A stretch of DNA of 64,000 nt from Flectonema sp. DT1601 (taxonomy: Eukaryota; Euglenozoa; Diplonemea; Diplonemida; Diplonemidae), in NCBI GenBank assembly GCA_964019425.1, contig OZ025785.1, positions 1,077,501 through 1,141,500 on the forward strand. The letters are read 5' to 3'. The number at the start of each line of letters is the position of its first letter. The first letter of the stretch is position 1. The translations under genes and the position numbers were made by a program. The notes beneath the pieces are model-generated. The model made no database searches. It was not told the origin of the DNA and saw only the letters and a program-made list of their open reading frames with translations. Below are positions 1-10,553 of this stretch, piece by piece.

Positions 1-84
1 ACGTTCACGGTGACTCCACCCCCTTGTAATTCTCTTTTTCCTTACTTTCACATCACTTTGTTTATTTAGTTTATTAGCTTATTT

Positions 85-117
85 CATAGATGGAAGTGCC
101 CTACAATTTGGAGGGCG
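85..117 (+). repeat. Left TIR of outer element
   Basis: This 33-bp repeat pairs with 2242-2275. Positions 98-116 also form an imperfect palindrome (GCCCTACAA/TTTGGAGGGC), so the end can fold on itself. TTATTT at 79-84 directly precedes it. Confidence 0.75.
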
Positions 118-283
118 TGTAGGGCGCTTGTAGGGCGCTTTTAATATAAATATTATTTTGGAGGGCGCTTTTTTTTACCTTTTTTATTACTATAAGACAG
201 CTAAATTGACGTCGACTTACACTGACGCACAAGTATTTTGACGCAGAAGCCAAAAAAAAATTTTGACATGCTTGGCAGTCTTT

Positions 284-386
284 CGAAAAAGAGAAAAAAG
301 GGTGTCACGGGGTTCGAACCCGAGACCTCCAGGTCATGGTTCGGAGGTCAGCAATGGCAAAAACAATGGGCCACTCCTTGAGAGCT
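284..386 (-). repeat. tRNA-like Pol III promoter remnant (SINE-like)
   Basis: On the minus strand an A-box-like TGGCCCATTG (about 375-384) is followed some 60 bp later by a good B box GGGTTCGAACC (about 309-319). A T-run (complement of 281-300) follows and could terminate Pol III. A T-arm-like stem around TTCGAAC can be drawn with one mismatch, but I could not pair an acceptor stem or draw a clean anticodon arm, so this is not a working tRNA. A tRNA-derived SINE head or a decayed tRNA gene both fit. Confidence 0.38.
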
Positions 387-486
387 TCCGGAGCCTGCTG
401 CAATCCCTGAAGCTGAAACTCATTTCAGTGGACGATGCATCCCAGATCTACAAGGAACTAATATGAGGCGATCGGCAGGGGTGGAG

Positions 487-628
487 GTTTCACGAATTTT
501 CACGATCCTTCACGGTTTGTCACGAGTTGTCACTACCTATCACGAAAATTCACGAAAATTCACTGCCAAAAAGCATGGTGAAAAATCGTGAATTTTCGTG
601 AATAATCGTGAATTTTCGTGAATTTTGA
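487..628. repeat. Left 10-bp-phased TCACG/CGTGA array
   Basis: Units reading TTCACGAA or a close variant recur about every 10 bp on the plus strand up to about 563. A core CACTGCCAAAAAGCA follows at 561-575, then units of the opposite sense (ATCGTGAATT, TTCGTGAATA) again at 10 bp. The same layout and the same core orientation appear at the other end of the element. The period is one helical turn, and short A/T tracts repeat in phase, so the DNA may be curved. Confidence 0.8.
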
Positions 629-701
629 TATTGAGATTTGTGGTTTGGTAAAAAAAACTACTCAGGGGGGGCCTGAACTGCACTGCTTCGTAGTTGTCAT
701 C

Positions 702-873
702 GGTGCTTGTTAATCCTATCGTTCTCTACAGTTTATTGTTAATACTACTTCTCTTTAATCCAGCTCTTGTTACAGTTTCATGTGGTTGCTGAACTAGGTG
801 GGTTGATAGGCATGTGTGGTGATCGTTGAAGTGGTGGTGCTTGTTAATCCTATCGTTCTCTAAAGTTTATTGT
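702..873 (+). repeat. Pair of about 38-bp direct repeats in nested element
   Basis: GGTGCTTGTTAATCCTATCG and the following 18 bp (702-739) recur at 836-873 with one visible substitution. They lie just upstream of the open frame at 888 and could be promoter-like or a local duplication. Confidence 0.7.
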
Positions 874-887
874 GGTAATGCATTCAC

Positions 888-1415
888 ATGGCTCTCGTAA
901 GAGTAACAGTGCAACTTCGCGATTCCTTGCCAGCAGAGATCTTGCTGTATGTGACTAGCAGATCAAAGCTGTTAGATGTATTGGGTGGTATGGGACTAGA
1001 AGTTGAAGATGACTTGGAGGTTAGGGCTCGTGTTGCTGGCACAGATGGCATGCTGATCTGGTGCGATGAGAAGATTGGTGAAGTTGACGGTGTATTGCAA
1101 TACACTGTTGCTGGGACCCTGCATCACCGCCCACAGCCACCAAGTACAGTTGTCCCGATCCTCTTGCAGCACATCGCCATGCGCCGCATTCCGCAGTTTA
1201 CCCGCCAGCTTCATGGTCTTGAATACGTCAGTTATGCAGTCAGTGACGCAACATCTGTGACAGAAAACTCGTCAGCGCTACACATCACTGCTGCTACAGC
1301 TACGACTGCATGCTATAGTCTTGCATGCAGACTGACACAGAGCCACCAAGCTCAATCATTCTGTGACACACTACGACGTGCGCCACTTCCAGCAGCTCGG
1401 AATCTTAATCACTGA
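888..1415 (+). CDS. Hypothetical frame in nested element (175 aa)
   Basis: This ATG-started frame lies inside the nested TIR element. I recognise no domain: there is no DDE/D signature, zinc finger or helicase motif. Its first 100 residues look like ordinary protein, with mixed hydrophobic and acidic content, whereas the last 50 are rich in A, T and S. A second open frame overlaps its end in another phase. It may be a decayed element-encoded or captured gene, or chance. Confidence 0.3.
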   Translation: MALVRVTVQLRDSLPAEILLYVTSRSKLLDVLGGMGLEVEDDLEVRARVAGTDGMLIWCDEKIGEVDGVLQYTVAGTLHHRPQPPSTVVPILLQHIAMRRIPQFTRQLHGLEYVSYAVSDATSVTENSSALHITAATATTACYSLACRLTQSHQAQSFCDTLRRAPLPAARNLNH

Positions 1416-1731
1416 TCCGGCACCACCACCTCTGTCAACCTGCACGATTACCTCTGCGCTCAGTGATCGGGGTGGGTCAGAATACAGGGGGTTTAAATTA
1501 TTTGACCAAGATGGCAATATCTGCCTCATCCCGGAGCCTACACACCGAGTTCATTGCATTGCCTCCTGGATTGCGAAGTACTTTGGCCTCAGTGACTTCC
1601 TCCGTTCAATAGTAACGCTGTGCTTCTTCATACGTGGGAATCGGTCGTTTGCTTACTGGCTTCGCAAGAAGCACCGCATCTCTTTTAGGGCGTGTCCATT
1701 TAAAGAGAAGGTTACGAATGGGCGCTTCTGA
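1363..1731 (+). CDS. Second open frame in nested element (no ATG)
   Basis: Open for 122 codons and overlapping the end of the preceding frame in a different phase; its first codon is GTG, so as a separate gene it lacks a normal start. The middle has protein-like composition (GFKLFDQDGNICLIPEP, then a hydrophobic stretch with several aromatic residues). No family recognised. It is probably part of a degenerate element gene and is recorded as a frame only. Confidence 0.25.
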   Translation: MTHYDVRHFQQLGILITDPAPPPLSTCTITSALSDRGGSEYRGFKLFDQDGNICLIPEPTHRVHCIASWIAKYFGLSDFLRSIVTLCFFIRGNRSFAYWLRKKHRISFRACPFKEKVTNGRF

Positions 1732-1740
1732 ACCTTAGCA

Positions 1741-1866
1741 TTTTCACACATTTTCACACATTTTCACAGGATTTCACTACCAAAAAGCAGCAAAAAATTA
1801 AGTGAAAAATCGTGAAAAATCGTGAAAAATCGTGAATTTTCGTGTAGCAAAGTGAAAAATCGTGAA
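1741..1866. repeat. Right 10-bp-phased TCAC/GTGA array
   Basis: ATTTTCACAC-type units at 10-bp spacing lead to the core CACTACCAAAAAGCA at 1775-1789, followed by AAAAATCGTG units of opposite sense at 10-bp spacing. It has the same architecture and core orientation as the left array, so the two arrays are direct rather than inverted relative to each other. The phased AAAAA tracts predict intrinsic curvature. Confidence 0.8.
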
Positions 1867-2241
1867 CACCTCCACCCTGCCGATCGCCTCATAATAGCCC
1901 GCAGAATGCACCGAGTCGAATATAGAGGGATTCGAGGAGGGAGAGTGCGTTCTTGCTAACCTGTTAATAGGCCGGTCTTCACGGTACCTTGTGAGAAAAA
2001 AAAGAAGTTTACTGGTGACAAGTAAACTGATATCCCAGAGACGCATTTGATCGGGCGAACCGGAGAAAAGTCAAATAAGATCCGATTCGACCCTCGCTGA
2101 GGGCAGGGGTGTGTCAAAATGAACTCGGCATTATATTAAATTTAATTAAAAAAGCGCCCTACGCGCCCTCCAGCGCCCTATTTTGGCCCTACAATGGCCC
2201 TATTTTGGCCCTACAAATTTTTGTGGCTGATTTTCACCAGG

Positions 2242-2275
2242 CGCCCTCCAAATTTGGAGGGCACTTCCATCTATG
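2242..2275 (-). repeat. Right TIR of outer element
   Basis: Inverted copy of 85-117. It contains a perfect 20-bp palindrome at 2243-2262 (GCCCTCCAAA and its complement). TTATTT at 2276-2281 directly follows it. Confidence 0.75.
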
Positions 2276-2281
2276 TTATTT

Positions 2282-3390
2282 ATTATTTATTGTTCGTTTT
2301 TGTTTGTATTATTTTGTCGATATGTTTATGTCCGTCAGATCATAACGTTAATCAGGTTAATTGTTAATTGTTAATTGTAAATGGTCTAAACCCCAATCCA
2401 AGTTCCCAAGGCTTGGCATAGATTTGAGTGACGCCTTACTGGCCTCCTCATCCTCGGGGCCAGCAATGGTTTTTTTTTTTTTCTCTTATTTCTTTTTTTC
2501 TTTTTTCTTTTACTCTAATATGAAATATTTTTGAACAAAATGTGTTTATTAATTTAAAAAAAAAAAAAAAAAAACAAGCGACCTGTGGTTTAATTAACCA
2601 GTTGGATTCCTCTTGTTCGTAACAGTTCCAAGTTGACACTTCATTGTAGACACAGAACACAATGGGGCATCTACGAACATCAGTTGGCCAATTGGGATCA
2701 CACGTTTGAGTGTTGATTTGAATAGTATGACTCCTAACTAATATTATGTGATGGACTTCACTCGCAATGAATGGACGAAACCGTACTTCGAGTTCCTAGC
2801 GATCAATGATGCTTATGCTTTTGAGCAAGATTCTTCTTAAAGTATAAATTGGAAACTAAAACTTTTAAATGGAATGAATATAATCCAAACGGAACGAATG
2901 AAGTAGCAGACCGAAATAGAATAAACGCAAGTCTCAACACATGGTGTAACTACACCAGCAAAAAAGAACAACATAACAATTGATGATCGCATGCCATAGT
3001 ATTTCGTCTGTGGAGCCGATACATCAAATGGTTTCCTAAGTCGAAAAATGTTCTCTCACACCAAATTTGAGATTTAAACTTGTGCTTCCCCCCCCCTCCA
3101 ATATTCATTGCAGTATCTACCTAGAAATATTTCTCTATGATATTTAAGATTCAACTGCAGACAATGGTACCCTACGGTAGTTTATCGAACATCAAGTAAT
3201 CCAGTGACGATCTTGTCGACCATGTCTACCGGCCTCGGATGACGTAGTCGTCTCTTTTTTGTTTTCCCTTGAAATACATCTGGAAAACTGATTGTGTGTA
3301 TTTGATTACCTTTATTCATTACCAGCATTCCATAATGTTAATATCTTGTTATTGAACCTCTTAGTTAAGTACATTCATTAGTTTGTTATT
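2282..3390. other. Intergenic, AT-rich, no gene seen
   Basis: This spacer holds short homopolymer runs (for example 19 A at 2556-2574 and a T/C-rich tract at 2469-2512) and a short repeat of TTAATTG near 2357. No coding potential or RNA gene was found. The promoter of the next gene should lie in its last few hundred bases, but no clear TATA or initiator stands out. A possible 3' splice site (CCATCCAG) at about 3413 would put a non-coding first exon upstream. Confidence 0.6.
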
Positions 3391-3420
3391 ATGTTATACT
3401 TGTACCCCATCCAGTTGTCA

Positions 3421-5769
3421 ATGCGTACAGTAGAAGAACTACTGAGTGCAGAGGAGCACAATGGAAGCTGGGCAATTGAAAGTTTAATTATCTCCAAGTT
3501 GGGAAATGCTAATTACCCAAATCTCTTAGATCTCTTGATTACTTCATCTCAATTAGATACCGTGGATTGGAAATCAAAGGGAGAGGTCGGCATGAAAGAA
3601 ATAATAACATCTTTAGCAGAAGGAGGTAAAATCGGACTGTACGACGAGAAGACTACAACCAACATCTGGATAAAAGTACTTGTTCCCATAATAAGATCTC
3701 ACGTTAAGTCGAATCGTTTTGAACAATTGTCTAGTGTACAACAGGGAATTATATGCACTATTGTTAAAGCAATTTACTCTCAGGTACTGATTGCGCAAAG
3801 CAGCGATGCAGAATCTGTTTGTCACATTCGACTTTTCAGCACATTGATTACTTCCTTTGAAGAAACATATCCAGGTTGCAGTTTGTGTGACTCTAACGGG
3901 TTAAGTGTTTTAACCTTAATGCTATACTCTGGAAGTAGTCTCCTTAAGACTGATTACTGCAAAGCTGCCGAGCAGTGGGACATGCGAATCAAGTTCTTTG
4001 AGAATGGAGTTCTTTCTCAAATATTAAATGTAAACTCATCGATGTTAGACTTGTCAACATATCTAAACCATATGATTAATGTGAATGGAAAATATAAAAC
4101 ACCAGCTTTACTATCATCCCTTCGTATAATAAACCTCGCAGCACCTCCGGTAGTAGTTTCATACTTCGTGAAGTATGCATCTTTTATACTATCAAGTGTT
4201 CAAGAATCCAGTACTGTTTCTGAACAAGTCACATATACATGTTCATCAGCTATTGTTGAGGTGTTCACAAATGCGATTCACAGTTGTGGTACAGCTGTTT
4301 TAATACCGTTGGAAGAAGTATTGTTTGAGGCTGTATTGGATGCAACCAATCAACTTCCTTTTTTAATAGCTGCAGAAGTATTTATTAGTATTCAAAAGAC
4401 AGCAACACCCAACTGGATAACTAACCATTACAAAAGATTAATTAAATTACTAACAGGACGGACAAGGTCTGATAAACAAGAGTATGAAACAATTATCGAC
4501 AGACGAGTCTGTTATCTAATAGATATTTGTGTGTCTTGTCTTAATAATTCAACTGAGGAACTGTTACCCTCTTGGATAGATAGTTGGATTCCAATGTTGA
4601 GTACTGATTATGAATCCGTCTCGTCTTTAATTTCCAGATTTAGCGACAACTACTGCGCATGGCTTTCCCAGAAAGAACATTCCTTTTGGCTTGAAACACT
4701 AAAACATGCTGCAGAGAAAAGTGACTTGCAAACCGCGGCAAAACTCATCAGAAACGTGCGAATTGCTCCAACAAAAGATTGGGATTCTGTTTACGGTGCT
4801 GCACAGACTGGTACGATGAAATGTTATTGTTGTTGCTCACAAGTCACAGTTGACAGTAATACGCCGTGTCAGTGCCGCACAGTTTCCGTTTCACAAAAGT
4901 CGCCATTGGTACCTGCACTGCAACTACTACTACGAAAAGCGAGAGGAATTATAAGTTCACATGAAAGGGTAAACCTTCCTGCAGCGTTGGATGTTTTAGG
5001 TTCTGTTTTGGGTATTCTGAAAAAGACTTTTAACTTTGCAGTAATTGAAGCAGCATTGTCAACATGTATTGAAAAAGTTGAGAATGATGGTTTCAGTAGG
5101 TGTAGCGAAATGTTATTAGCAATGCAGCGCACAGCGCTGCGCGTCAAGTTCTTTTCATCGAACGTGGCATTTTCTCTACTTTGGGATTTTTGCTCAAAGC
5201 AAACTCAGTCGACATCGTCCCCTCTCTCACACCTTCTTCTCCTTCGCAATTCTGTTCGCTCGAATCCTTCACCAGTAGTTGGTCACTCCGATGTAAGTGA
5301 TACTGATTTCACAAATGACGTTTTGAGACCAACATTAGAGTCGTACCGCTCTCGACTTCCTACTTTCCCTTCGTTTTTTATTAACGAAACACAGTTAATT
5401 CCAAATGCGAGCGTTACGTTGACGCTTCAAAGACTCAAGGATGTGTTGTTGGTATGTCTATGTTTCTATTATTCTATGTTTCTATTTGTGTTGTTTTGCG
5501 TTCAACCAATCGAGTACGAGCTACCAATAAACTAATTAATAATTTAGGATGCTTCCTCCCTAGACGTTGGCATTGCTGCAATTGAAAACCCTGAACTATT
5601 TGGTGAAGTAGCAGATGTCCTTCACTCAACTTCTGAAGCGTTTATAAAGAGACGCAAAGTTGGGTAAGGAACTTACTACTTGAGTTGAAAACTTTCATGT
5701 CTCAATTATACAAATTTACATTCTTCCTGCAGTTCAATATGGCTGTCGTGTTCGTTGCTATTTCTGTGA
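3421..5769 (+). CDS. Unrecognised alpha-helical protein, about 727 aa, spliced
   Basis: Exon 1 runs to 5451. An intron 5452-5547 (GTATGT...TTTAG) joins in frame to exon 2 at 5548. Exon 2 then either stops at TAA 5665-5667 (716 aa) or splices at GTAAGG (5664) to CTGCAG (5732) and stops at 5769 (727 aa). ATG 3421 (MRTVEELLSAEE) looks the more natural start; an in-frame ATG at 3391 would add ten hydrophobic residues behind a possible splice acceptor. The sequence is leucine-rich and mostly helical, like HEAT/ARM scaffold or transport-type proteins, but I find no family signature. A cysteine cluster CYCCCSQ...TPCQC (about residues 467-483) could bind zinc. The end is basic (FIKRRKVG). Its coding AT content is high and matches the neighbouring spacers. 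Function unknown. Confidence 0.75.
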
Positions 5770-5806
5770 TAAAAACTTACTCTCACAGGTCACCCTGAAG
5801 TATATT

Positions 5807-6799
5807 ATGAATCTTTCTACCCTTCTCCCTGTTGCCTCGGGTACAAAGAAGAAAAAGGGTAAATTGAAGAAGAAAAAAAAGGGTTTGATGACGGACCTCT
5901 TGTTGCTAAACAACAACAGAGTCGACAGCGATAGTGACATCGATGAGCTAGAAAGAGAATTACAAGAGAAAAAGAGACTTCAAATAGAAGCTGAGGATGA
6001 ACAAATCCCCACAACAGGCATCGCAGCAATGCTACCAGCAGCTAGAAAAAAGAAGAGCAATGAGAATAAAAATGACAATATTAAGAAGCCGCATACATTT
6101 GAACTTCGTGAAGGAATATCGGAAGCATGCGATAAAGAAAAGATAAACGAATCACTCGGTGGAGGTCTCTCACTCGGGTACAGCGATTCTGACTCAAATT
6201 CCGACTCCGAATTGAAGACTGTACCAGAAGCTATTTCTGAATGTATCAAATCAACAACTCTAATTAATACTATCCCTGCAGTCTATCACGAGGAAGTACC
6301 TGACGCACCTCTTCCTCTCATAACAGTACAACAGTTGCAACAACAACAACAGCAACAAGGGAACGCCGAAGTGGTTGAAACACAGAAAGTGATTAAGAAA
6401 ACTACTTTTACATTTAAGAACCGCGCTGAACCAAAACCTCGCGAAGAAGTTATAGTGAAAAGAGAAGGACTCGGAGAAGATGATAACCAAATATCAACAT
6501 CAACATCAACATCATGTAAGACAACTGTTGATTATCAAGAAGCTTTAACTCCTCTAGCAGAGTCTCCTCCTTCTTGTCCTCCTGATGTTATTCACACTCC
6601 TGATGTTATTCATAATCCTGATGTTATTCATATATCACAATCTGATCAGTTACGAAGTTCACAGTCATATGCTCCCCTCGTTCAACCAACTTCTACCCAA
6701 GGTAAATCAAAGAATAGTATATTTAACATCGCAGCACAGGCTGCTGCCTACAAAAACAGGGCTGAATACAATTACAAAGCAACGAGGACGCGTAGATAA
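5807..6799 (+). CDS. Low-complexity Lys-rich/acidic protein, probably nuclear (330 aa)
   Basis: Single-exon frame of 330 residues with no recognised domain. Residues 14-26 are almost all lysine (KKKKGKLKKKKKG), a likely nuclear or nucleolar signal. Around 40-68 is a charged, probably coiled segment with DSDSDIDELERE, and a second acidic serine cluster (SDSDSNSDSE) lies near 125-135. A Q-tract (about 178-187) and three copies of PDVIH encoded by an 18-bp repeat (6581-6634) follow. The C-terminus (SIFNIAAQAAAYKNRAEYNY...) is the most ordered-looking part. The frame stays open upstream to a possible acceptor at about 5790, so a 5' exon cannot be excluded. An AATAAA overlaps the stop (about 6798-6803). 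Confidence 0.65.
   Translation: MNLSTLLPVASGTKKKKGKLKKKKKGLMTDLLLLNNNRVDSDSDIDELERELQEKKRLQIEAEDEQIPTTGIAAMLPAARKKKSNENKNDNIKKPHTFELREGISEACDKEKINESLGGGLSLGYSDSDSNSDSELKTVPEAISECIKSTTLINTIPAVYHEEVPDAPLPLITVQQLQQQQQQQGNAEVVETQKVIKKTTFTFKNRAEPKPREEVIVKREGLGEDDNQISTSTSTSCKTTVDYQEALTPLAESPPSCPPDVIHTPDVIHNPDVIHISQSDQLRSSQSYAPLVQPTSTQGKSKNSIFNIAAQAAAYKNRAEYNYKATRTRR
6581..6634 (+). repeat. 18-bp x 3 coding minisatellite
   Basis: Three tandem 18-bp units starting CCTGATGTTATTCA encode PDVIH plus one spacer residue each, inside the low-complexity protein gene. Differences are confined to the ends of the units. Confidence 0.85.
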
Positions 6800-6966
6800 T
6801 AAACAACCACTGCCGTCTGTATTATTACCCTACAGGTGGGTTATTGTACTTCTTTTGTCGTACTGTTCATCATTATTTACCCGTCGTAGCGAGGCTACAC
6901 GGCGATTATATGCTTAAAGTAAGTCTTGTTTTCCTTAACCTTATTACTGCAGAGATTTAATACAAA

Positions 6967-9245
6967 ATGTCAGGCGCTGCTGTCGTGGGAACCGTTTTGA
7001 AAGGATTGGACCTGTTAGTATGGTTAGTCACATTGGGTCCTTTATGGATGGCTATAAGTAATGCCAGTGTTCCGAGATTGCGTGCAAAGGAAGTTGATAC
7101 TGCGGATGTTAATGGAAAACTGCCGCCATCGAAAATATTTAGATGTATCGAAGCCATTCAGAAGGGTGAACTTTCTACAAACCCAATTCCTGGAGTTACA
7201 ACTTTGTACGGACTCGTACTTCACGCTGTTCAGAAATACGCGAAGAAGAACGCTCTCGGAACTCGTACCTACCTCGGCTCCAGTGTCATTGAGGGATCAA
7301 AGTTCCCAACAAAACAATTTGGATCTACCAAGTGGTTGACGTATGAGCAGGTTGACGAGAAGATGCACAACTTTGGATCAGGTCTTAGAGGCCTCGGTAT
7401 GGAACCACTCCACTTGAAGGAAGGTCAATCATTCGACGATGTCACTGGGCCACACGGAATTCTGATGTACGAGAACACCTGCGCCGAGTGGTTGATGGCC
7501 GCTCTCGGTGCGTCCTCCCAGTCTCTTGTAATTGCCACCTGCTATGCAACACTCGGTGTTGAAAGTGTTATCACAGCAGTTCAGGAAGGTAGTATTGTCA
7601 CCATCGTTTGTAACTACTACGCTGTTAAGGATATTTTAAAGAGAAAGTCTGAAATGCCAACTCTGAAGAACATCATCTACACGACTCTTTACGTTGAGCC
7701 GAAGGACATTGACCAACACCCTGGCAAAGATGATACCATCACCGTCTTGTCATTTGATGAGGTTTGCCAAAAGGGAGCTGAGAAGAAGGTGGCACCGTCA
7801 CCACCAACAGCACGCGACGTATGTATTATTTCAGTCTGGTGCCAGTGTGGATACGTAGTACATTTCTTATCTTTAATAATAAACAGGTTTGTATTTTGAT
7901 GTACACTTCTGGATCAACTGGAAAGCCTAAGGGAGTCGTGGTCCGTAACAGTCAGTTAATAGCAGCCATTACTGCTATCAGAATTAGAGCGAAGTTTCAA
8001 ATTGGAGAAGTTTTAGTCGGATACCTTCCATTAGCTCACATCTTTGAGATGATGATGGAAATTTTTGTATTTGGATGGGGTGGTGAAATCGGTTACGCTG
8101 ATCCGAAAACCTTATCAGGTGGACCAGGGAAGTGTATGCCTCACGGTGCCCTCTTAGAATTCAGACCAACCATTATGGGCGCCGTCCCAAAGGTTTGGGA
8201 AGTGATCAAGTCTGGAGCCGAAGCTAAAATCAAGGCGAGTGGTAAAGAACAATTATTCAATGCTGCACTGGAGTGGAAGAAGACAGCAGTCACTCAGTTC
8301 CGTGAAACACCGGTTTTTGACAAGTTAGTGTTCGCCAAGATTCGTGCAACTCTCGGAGGAAGATTGAGACTCGCTGTTTCTGGTGGTGGTGCGATCTCAG
8401 GTTCGGTTCAGGAATGGGTCAGAGCTGTTTTCGGATGTCCATTAATTCAAGGTTATGGTTTAACTGAGACATGTGCTGGTCTTACTGTTCAAGCTGCTGA
8501 TGACATGCGTGTTGGTGTTGTTGGTGCTCCAATCGAAACGGTTGAAGTACTTCTCCACTCTGAGCCTGAAATAACTGACTTTGACTCAAAGCCATACCTC
8601 TCCACTGATACCAATCACATGGGAGCACCTTGTAAGGGTCGTGGAGAAGTATGGGCTCGTGGTAACAATCTCACTGACGGTTACTACAAAATGCCTAAGG
8701 AAACTGCTTCCGAATTCGATAAAGACGGATGGTTTCACACTGGTGACATTGGTATCATCACACCAGATGGAACCATTAAGATTGTTGACCGTAAGAAGAA
8801 CATCGTCAAGTTGAAGGGTGGTGAGTACATTGCCCTTGAGAGAATGAACCAAGCATTCAACCAGTGCCAATATGTTGATGTTGATGGTGGTGGTGTCTGC
8901 GCTTACGGAGATTCAGAGATGGACAGACCGGTCTGCTTGGTTCAAATGAATGCCGTAAAGGTTGGTGAACTCGCAAAGAGCCTTGGGATCGAAGAGACTT
9001 CACCTGAGAAGCTCTCGAAGAATGAAAAGATCATCGCTGAGGTTACGAAAGCTCTCAATCTGGCGGGAAAGAATACTCAGCCACCACTTTCATCTCTTGA
9101 AGTGTTGGCCTCAGTTGCTTTGTTAACCAAGCCGTGGAGTGCATTAGAAGGAACTCTTACTGCTTCCCTGAAGATAGTTCCGAAGCAGATTCAAATGGCT
9201 CATGCGGAAGAACTTGCTGCTGTGAAGTCGAAGGGCATTCGTTAA
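6967..9245 (+). CDS. Long-chain acyl-CoA synthetase, copy A (736 aa)
   Basis: ATP-dependent activation of long-chain fatty acids to acyl-CoA through an acyl-adenylate. Exon 1 is 6967-7818 and exon 2 7887-9245; the 68-bp intron is GTATGT...AACAG and joins ...ARD to VCILMYTSGSTGKPKGV. That motif is the AMP-binding P-loop. Further family motifs are GYGLTETCAG, and DGWFHTGDIG followed by IVDRKKNIVKLKGGEY, the fatty-acyl-CoA synthetase signature. A hydrophobic segment at residues 12-31 (GLDLLVWLVTLGPLWMAI) should anchor it to ER, peroxisome or lipid-droplet membrane. Length and layout fit the ACSL3/4 type. The paralogue at 11083 lies 1.84 kb downstream on the same strand; the 3' part of the gene and 156 bp of 3' UTR are identical to it, but the intron is unrelated. 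Confidence 0.95.
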
Positions 9246-9396
9246 ATGATTTAATGAAACGCTACCACTTCCCTCTAATTCGTTTTTTAAAAAAAGAAGA
9301 TTCAAATGATTCACGTCTGCTGTGCAATTTTATTCTCTTTGCTACATCCCATTCCCCCATACGCGTCAAGGTGAAGGGAGACGTGGTTCACTTCAG

Positions 9397-9402
9397 AATA
9401 AA
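9397..9402 (+). terminator. Poly(A) signal of synthetase copy A
   Basis: AATAAA 152 bp after the stop. Identity with the 3' UTR of copy B ends at this hexamer (last shared base 9401). Confidence 0.6.
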
Positions 9403-10553
9403 CTGAATTTATTGCTGTGAATTCGAAGGGTCCACCGATTACCTTCGTATGATCCGATGAGACGTCTCTGTATGGTTCAGGATAAACCTGTTGACATGTT
9501 AGTCTTCTCTGGAAAAAAAGAAAAAGAAAAGTGTTTCAGGATCTAAGCAATCCTTGTACAGTTTTGAGCAAGCTCATGACGACTAAATGATAACAAACAC
9601 TAGCATTTCACGCGGCGTCTTTGACGGTGCGATGCAATGAGAAACCCCCCCGTCCATTGATATATTTATCCAAGTTCCCCCTCTGCTACGCTCCCCATAT
9701 AAAATTATAATTTCCATTGACAGACGTATTTAACAAAAGTGGTGTTTTCCTCTCTTAGCGGTGGGGACAAATTTATATTTCCACCTCTTTTGATGTACAT
9801 ATTCTTCACTTCTTCCCTTTTTCTTTCGTCATTCTTCTCTTTCCGAAATATATATGCGTGTGATGTGTTAACTGTTAAGTGAAACTTGTGACTTAATAAA
9901 TACGTTGTGTTTGTGTGTCAAAAGACATGGACTACGATTTGTAAACTGGTAGCCTGTTGAGAACTGAAGCAAAATCAAAAAAGTTCTTTCTCTCTCTTTT
10001 AAAAGGGACACCGATAACAAAATCCTAATATTCCACGTCTCACATTATTGATAAGTACAGAATATCTGACAATATGAGATTACTTCATAAATCTAGAAGT
10101 GTACTATTTTATGTATTGTAAGATGTTGAACAGGAATCGGACTACGAATACTGCATTCAGATCCAGGCCTTGTCAGTCGTTCGTATTTTTTAATTTCCGC
10201 AACAGGCTCGTTGAGAAGTCCCCTCTCAGATATCCCCCTTGGGTAGGTATTGTTACCAACCATTATAAGTATCTACACATCAGCTGATTAATGCAAGGCA
10301 GACTGATAGAAGTGTCTACTGCTGACGCATTCCACAGCTGTAAATTATTTTGTCGAGGTATTTGGAATACTACCTAACGTAAGGTACCATTATGAAATAT
10401 TTCTTTTTAGTTTTTTATTCGTTCTTCCCAACTGAACAGGGTGAGAATTCCTTTTTTTTTTTTAATTTTTTTTTTACGATATTTACAGTGTGTGTATTTT
10501 ATTTTTCCTTAACCATAAAATGCTATTATAACCCCCCGCTGGGGGCTTCACTC

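Larger units (their letters stand above)
464..1891. mobile_element. Nested TIR element with phased subterminal arrays
   Basis: The ends are inverted: TGAGGCGATCGGCAGGG at 464 and its complement ending at 1891, continuing as TGGAGGT with one indel. The flanks are a direct TAATA on each side (459-463 and 1892-1896), a 5-bp target-site duplication. The 1,428-bp element lies wholly inside the outer element, so it inserted later. Each end carries an array of TCACG/CGTGA units at 10-bp spacing (487-628 and 1741-1866). The interior has two open frames with no recognisable transposase motif. Family unknown. Confidence 0.72.
85..2275. mobile_element. TIR DNA element (outer), carrying a nested element
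   Basis: The ends are inverted repeats of 33-34 bp (85-117 against 2242-2275, one mismatch and one single-base indel), both beginning CATAGATGGAAGTGCCCT. They are flanked by a 6-bp direct repeat TTATTT (79-84 and 2276-2281), which fits a target-site duplication, although the AT-rich flank weakens this. GAGGGCGC/TAGGGCGC motifs recur inside both ends (about 110-169 and 2150-2262), as expected of subterminal transposase sites. Without the nested element at 464-1891 only about 0.76 kb remains and no transposase is visible, so it is a non-autonomous, MITE-like copy. The superfamily is not assigned. It holds a tRNA-like remnant near its left end. Confidence 0.72.

Noticed and set aside
1798-2046. 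Minus-strand 82-codon frame at the right part of the outer element
   Set aside because: It runs across the end of the nested element and the phased array, has no recognisable motif, and is likely chance.
9134-9632. Frames of 90-97 codons across synthetase stop and 3' UTR
   Set aside because: They are out-of-frame shadows, conserved between copies only because the DNA itself is identical.
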